7,884 nucleotides of DNA from Oscillospiraceae bacterium (GTDB lineage Bacteria; Bacillota; Clostridia; Oscillospirales; Oscillospiraceae). Position numbers and translations under genes: made by a program. The notes beneath the pieces were generated by a model that saw only the letters and a program-made list of their open reading frames with translations, was not told where the DNA came from and did not search any database. Positions 5,560 through 7,884 of this stretch are shown here, in pieces. Every line of letters starts with the position of its first letter. The first letter of the stretch is position 1. The stretch is taken from assembly GCA_016290695.1 (NCBI GenBank), contig JAEEUX010000111.1, positions 1 through 7,884 on the forward strand. The letters run 5' to 3'.

Positions 5560-7662
5560 TTATTTTCTCAGCCCGACGTAGACTACCGAGGAACCGGATT
5601 CGAGGATGCGTTCATGCTCCTCCGCTATATCGCGTATTTCATCAAGATGCGCCAGAAATATGCGTACGATATTCGGGTCGAAATGCTTGCCCGAGCCTTC
5701 CTTGATGATGTTCACGGCGTCCTCAAAGGAAAACGGCGCTTTATAGCTTCGCTTGGAAAGGAGCGCATCGAAAACATCCGCAATCGCCATAACCCTTGCA
5801 GATACGGGTATCTGATCGCCGGAGAGCTTTTCCGGGTAACCGCTTCCGTCCCACTTCTCATGGTGGTAAAGCGCGAGGTTCTTCGCTTCGCTGAGATAAC
5901 CGGGGTTCGCTACCAGCTCCATCGCCGTATCGATTATCTTGCCGCCTTCGCGGGTATGCGTCTTCATTATTTCAAATTCATCGTCGTCCAGACGCGCGGG
6001 CTTATTGAGTATAACGTCCGAAATTTTAATCTTGCCTACGTCATGCAGCGGCGCGGAGTTTGAAACGGCGTTTATATAGTCCTTTGTAACAATTTCCGGA
6101 TAAAGGCCGTCGTCGTGCATAAACGTGAGAATGGCATGGGTAAAGGCCGTTGTTTTTCTTACATGGTCGCCCGTATTCTTATCGCGGCTTTCAACGAGGT
6201 CTGCGAGGACGTAAATGAGGCCATTTTGTATCTTCGTGAGCTGAACGCTTTTTTCTCGCAGATTTTCCATGTAGCTCACAGTCTCCGCGATGGTCTTGGC
6301 AAGAGACTCATAGAGGTTTTCGACCTCGTCCTTCGTGCGGATGCCGAGGTTTTCTATTCTGTCAACGCTCATCATGCGGTCCTCATGCGACTTATAGGTA
6401 AAATCGGCGGAGGCGACCGTCATTGCGTTCAGCGGGAAAACGATGCTGTATTTTGCCGCCCACATGCAGAAGGCAAGCGCAAGGACAAAGAGTCCGACGA
6501 AGAGAGAGAGGAGCTTGGCAAGGAAAATAACCTCGTCCACGCGTATCTCGTCCATCGAGATATCCGTGGCGGCATAACAGACTGTTTTTCCCTTGGAATC
6601 CCGCACCGGCTCATAATTTGTGAGGAGCCAGCCATAGGTGTCGTCGGAAATAATGGGGTCTATGTCGTTGCCCGCAAGCAGCGTGGGTATATACTCGGAG
6701 AAGGACTCGTCGAAGGGTATTATCTCGCCCGGAGCAGACTCGGTTACCCCGTCCGCATCTATATCGAAGACGACGTGGCAGCCGTCCTCCATGATTTTAT
6801 AAGCGTAAATATACTGAATATCACTGTGGTTTGAGATTATCGTATGCAGATGCTGGCGTATCTCGGCATAGCCCTCAGCGTTCTCGCCCTCAGCGAGGAA
6901 GGAATCCACCTTTTCAGGGTCGATTATATCCGCGGCAAGGCGCGCAATATTCGTCCCGAGGCTCTTATGCTCCGCTATCGCAAAGGAATTATAGTGGAAA
7001 TAGCTTATAATAATGGTTATTGAGGACACAAGGACCATAACGACGGTGAGAACTATCGTTATCTTGCGGCGGAGCGTCAAGCCCTTCGTCTTATGTTCCT
7101 TTATTTCCGCGAATTCCGAATCCGTAAGCGGACGCTGCTGCCAGGCAGAGAGGAACAAAGATTTTTTGAATTTCTCCGGAAGCAGCTTGACGACGGCAAA
7201 GACCACAACGACGGTTATCGCCTTGTCTATTACATCAAGCAGAAAATTATTCCAGATATTCACGTCCGAACCAAAGATATAATATGTAAGCACCGAGCCG
7301 AGGACGCCGCCGATAAAGGCGAGCACGGGGATAGTTATAAGAGCTCTCCATATTTTGTCAAAGAAGCCTTTTTTCGCGAAAGCATAGGTCGCCACGGCAA
7401 TGAGCACGCTTATGCTCGCGTAATAAAGGTTCGTATGGTCAGCAGTCAGGTTGATTATATTGGTGAGATATCCAACTATGACGCCGGGGAAATTGCCGCC
7501 CAAAATCGCGGCGAGCATGGTTCCAACGCTGTCGAGATAAAGCGAGCTGCCAAAAGATTTTACGAGTCTGTTAAGAACAATGTTTATTGCGATAGTTACA
7601 GCAAGGAACACAATTATCTTAACAAGTCTTATTAGTCTCCCATCGTTGCCCTCTTCTTTCAT
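5560..7662 (-). CDS. Membrane sensor with HD-GYP c-di-GMP phosphodiesterase domain
   Basis: This 700-residue protein should sense a signal at or outside the membrane and hydrolyse c-di-GMP in the cytoplasm. Residues of about 10-160 hold five or so hydrophobic helices with LYLDSVGTMLAAILGG at 41-56; this resembles ECF-transporter S-component-like sensor modules, a tentative match. A further helix at 200-222 and one at 378-402 flank an extracytoplasmic domain (about 223-377), with IQYIYAYKIMEDG and TYGWLLTNYEPVRDSKG, that looks like a Cache domain. A HAMP-like stretch with a coiled segment (403-478) leads to the HD-GYP domain (about 480-680). Key residues are intact: His500, the HD pair His540-Asp541 with Lys544, His569, and HHEKWDGSGYP at 600-610. 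The domain is therefore probably active. The ATG at 7660-7662 follows GAGGTG. It appears to be a single-gene unit with a terminator at 5494-5523. No GGDEF partner is in the window. Confidence 0.92.
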   Translation of the reverse strand: MKEEGNDGRLIRLVKIIVFLAVTIAINIVLNRLVKSFGSSLYLDSVGTMLAAILGGNFPGVIVGYLTNIINLTADHTNLYYASISVLIAVATYAFAKKGFFDKIWRALITIPVLAFIGGVLGSVLTYYIFGSDVNIWNNFLLDVIDKAITVVVVFAVVKLLPEKFKKSLFLSAWQQRPLTDSEFAEIKEHKTKGLTLRRKITIVLTVVMVLVSSITIIISYFHYNSFAIAEHKSLGTNIARLAADIIDPEKVDSFLAEGENAEGYAEIRQHLHTIISNHSDIQYIYAYKIMEDGCHVVFDIDADGVTESAPGEIIPFDESFSEYIPTLLAGNDIDPIISDDTYGWLLTNYEPVRDSKGKTVCYAATDISMDEIRVDEVIFLAKLLSLFVGLFVLALAFCMWAAKYSIVFPLNAMTVASADFTYKSHEDRMMSVDRIENLGIRTKDEVENLYESLAKTIAETVSYMENLREKSVQLTKIQNGLIYVLADLVESRDKNTGDHVRKTTAFTHAILTFMHDDGLYPEIVTKDYINAVSNSAPLHDVGKIKISDVILNKPARLDDDEFEIMKTHTREGGKIIDTAMELVANPGYLSEAKNLALYHHEKWDGSGYPEKLSGDQIPVSARVMAIADVFDALLSKRSYKAPFSFEDAVNIIKEGSGKHFDPNIVRIFLAHLDEIRDIAEEHERILESGSSVVYVGLRK

Positions 7663-7821
7663 AAATCACACCTCGTAAAACAGATTATCTTAGCCGAGCG
7701 CCTTTCGACTATTAACCGATTACAGATATAAATATATCAAAATTTCAGCAAAATTAAATAACTTTTTTCAAGTTCATGAAATATGTTAAAAACTTTAGAA
7801 ACATTTTGTCTATTATGTAAA
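7663..7821 (-). promoter_or_regulatory. AT-rich leader and promoter region of the HD-GYP gene
   Basis: This gap is very AT-rich from about 7725 to 7820 and must hold the promoter, because a terminator for upstream minus-strand transcription closes at 7822. The best -10 candidate is TATATT (7731-7736), preceded by TGA as an extended -10, with a poor -35 TTTAAT (7753-7758) 16 bases away. The leader contains a 6-bp hairpin, AGTCGA/TCGGCT with one wobble pair (minus strand, about 7692-7710). I see no known riboswitch pattern. Confidence 0.35.
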
Positions 7822-7862
7822 AAGTCGACCGCTTTTGGCTGAGTTCCAAAAGCGGTCGACTT
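7822..7862 (-). terminator. Strong intrinsic terminator of a minus-strand gene beyond the right edge
   Basis: AAGTCGACCGCTTTTGG and its exact complement CCAAAAGCGGTCGACTT form a perfect 17-bp stem around the 7-base loop 7839-7845. On the minus strand the stem ends in a run of five Ts before ACATAATAG; on the plus strand it is followed by GGTTTGCGAG, which is not U-rich. It therefore best fits termination of a gene upstream on the minus strand, outside the window, and insulates the HD-GYP gene from it. Confidence 0.75.
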
Positions 7863-7884
7863 GGTTTGCGAGCTTTATTGCAGC

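Noticed and set aside
7663..7730. c-di-GMP riboswitch in the leader of the HD-GYP gene
   Set aside because: It was considered because of the gene's function, but the leader shows only one short hairpin and not the two-stem GEMM core.

Overview
The window looks like a piece of chromosome from a Gram-positive bacterium of the Clostridia type. This is inferred from strong GGAGG-type ribosome binding sites, a lipoprotein with a DUF4163/DUF3298-like (RsiV/PdaC-like) module, a clostridial-style metallophosphoesterase and protein sequence style. No rRNA or other species marker is present, so the genus cannot be named. Most genes lie on the minus strand; only the lipoprotein gene is on the plus strand.

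Layout, left to right. (1) 1-867, minus: hemW, a radical SAM heme chaperone, whose C-terminus runs off the left edge. (2) 1008-1418, minus: ruvX/yqgF, a Holliday-junction resolvase-fold protein, with a long hairpin (1440-1479) just before its ribosome binding site. (3) 1509-1700: two tandem ~92 bp copies of an imperfectly palindromic repeat, lying right after the adh stop codon. (4) 1713-2813, minus: a zinc alcohol dehydrogenase with its own leader, a possible promoter and a cre-like site. (5) 2906-3499, minus: a small calcineurin-like metallophosphoesterase. (6) 3500-3685: a divergent intergenic region with two good sigma-A-type promoters, one for each direction. (7) 3686-4990, plus: a secreted lipoprotein. 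(8) 4991-5559: a non-coding stretch holding a broken phage-type gene remnant (5019-5389), a diverged third copy of the repeat at the break point (5380-5442), and the terminator of the next gene. (9) 5560-7662, minus: a 700-residue membrane sensor with a C-terminal HD-GYP c-di-GMP phosphodiesterase domain. (10) 7663-7884: an AT-rich leader and promoter region, then a perfect 17-bp stem terminator for a minus-strand gene beyond the right edge.

The genes are mostly independent single units, not one pathway: housekeeping (hemW, ruvX), fermentation or aldehyde/alcohol redox (adh), envelope sensing (lipoprotein) and c-di-GMP signalling (HD-GYP). I see no new multi-gene system. The least explained element is the repeat family at 1509-1700 and 5380-5442: its terminal inverted repeats change in a paired way between copies, one copy shows a compensatory base-pair change in an inner hairpin, and one copy marks the end of a truncated phage-derived gene.
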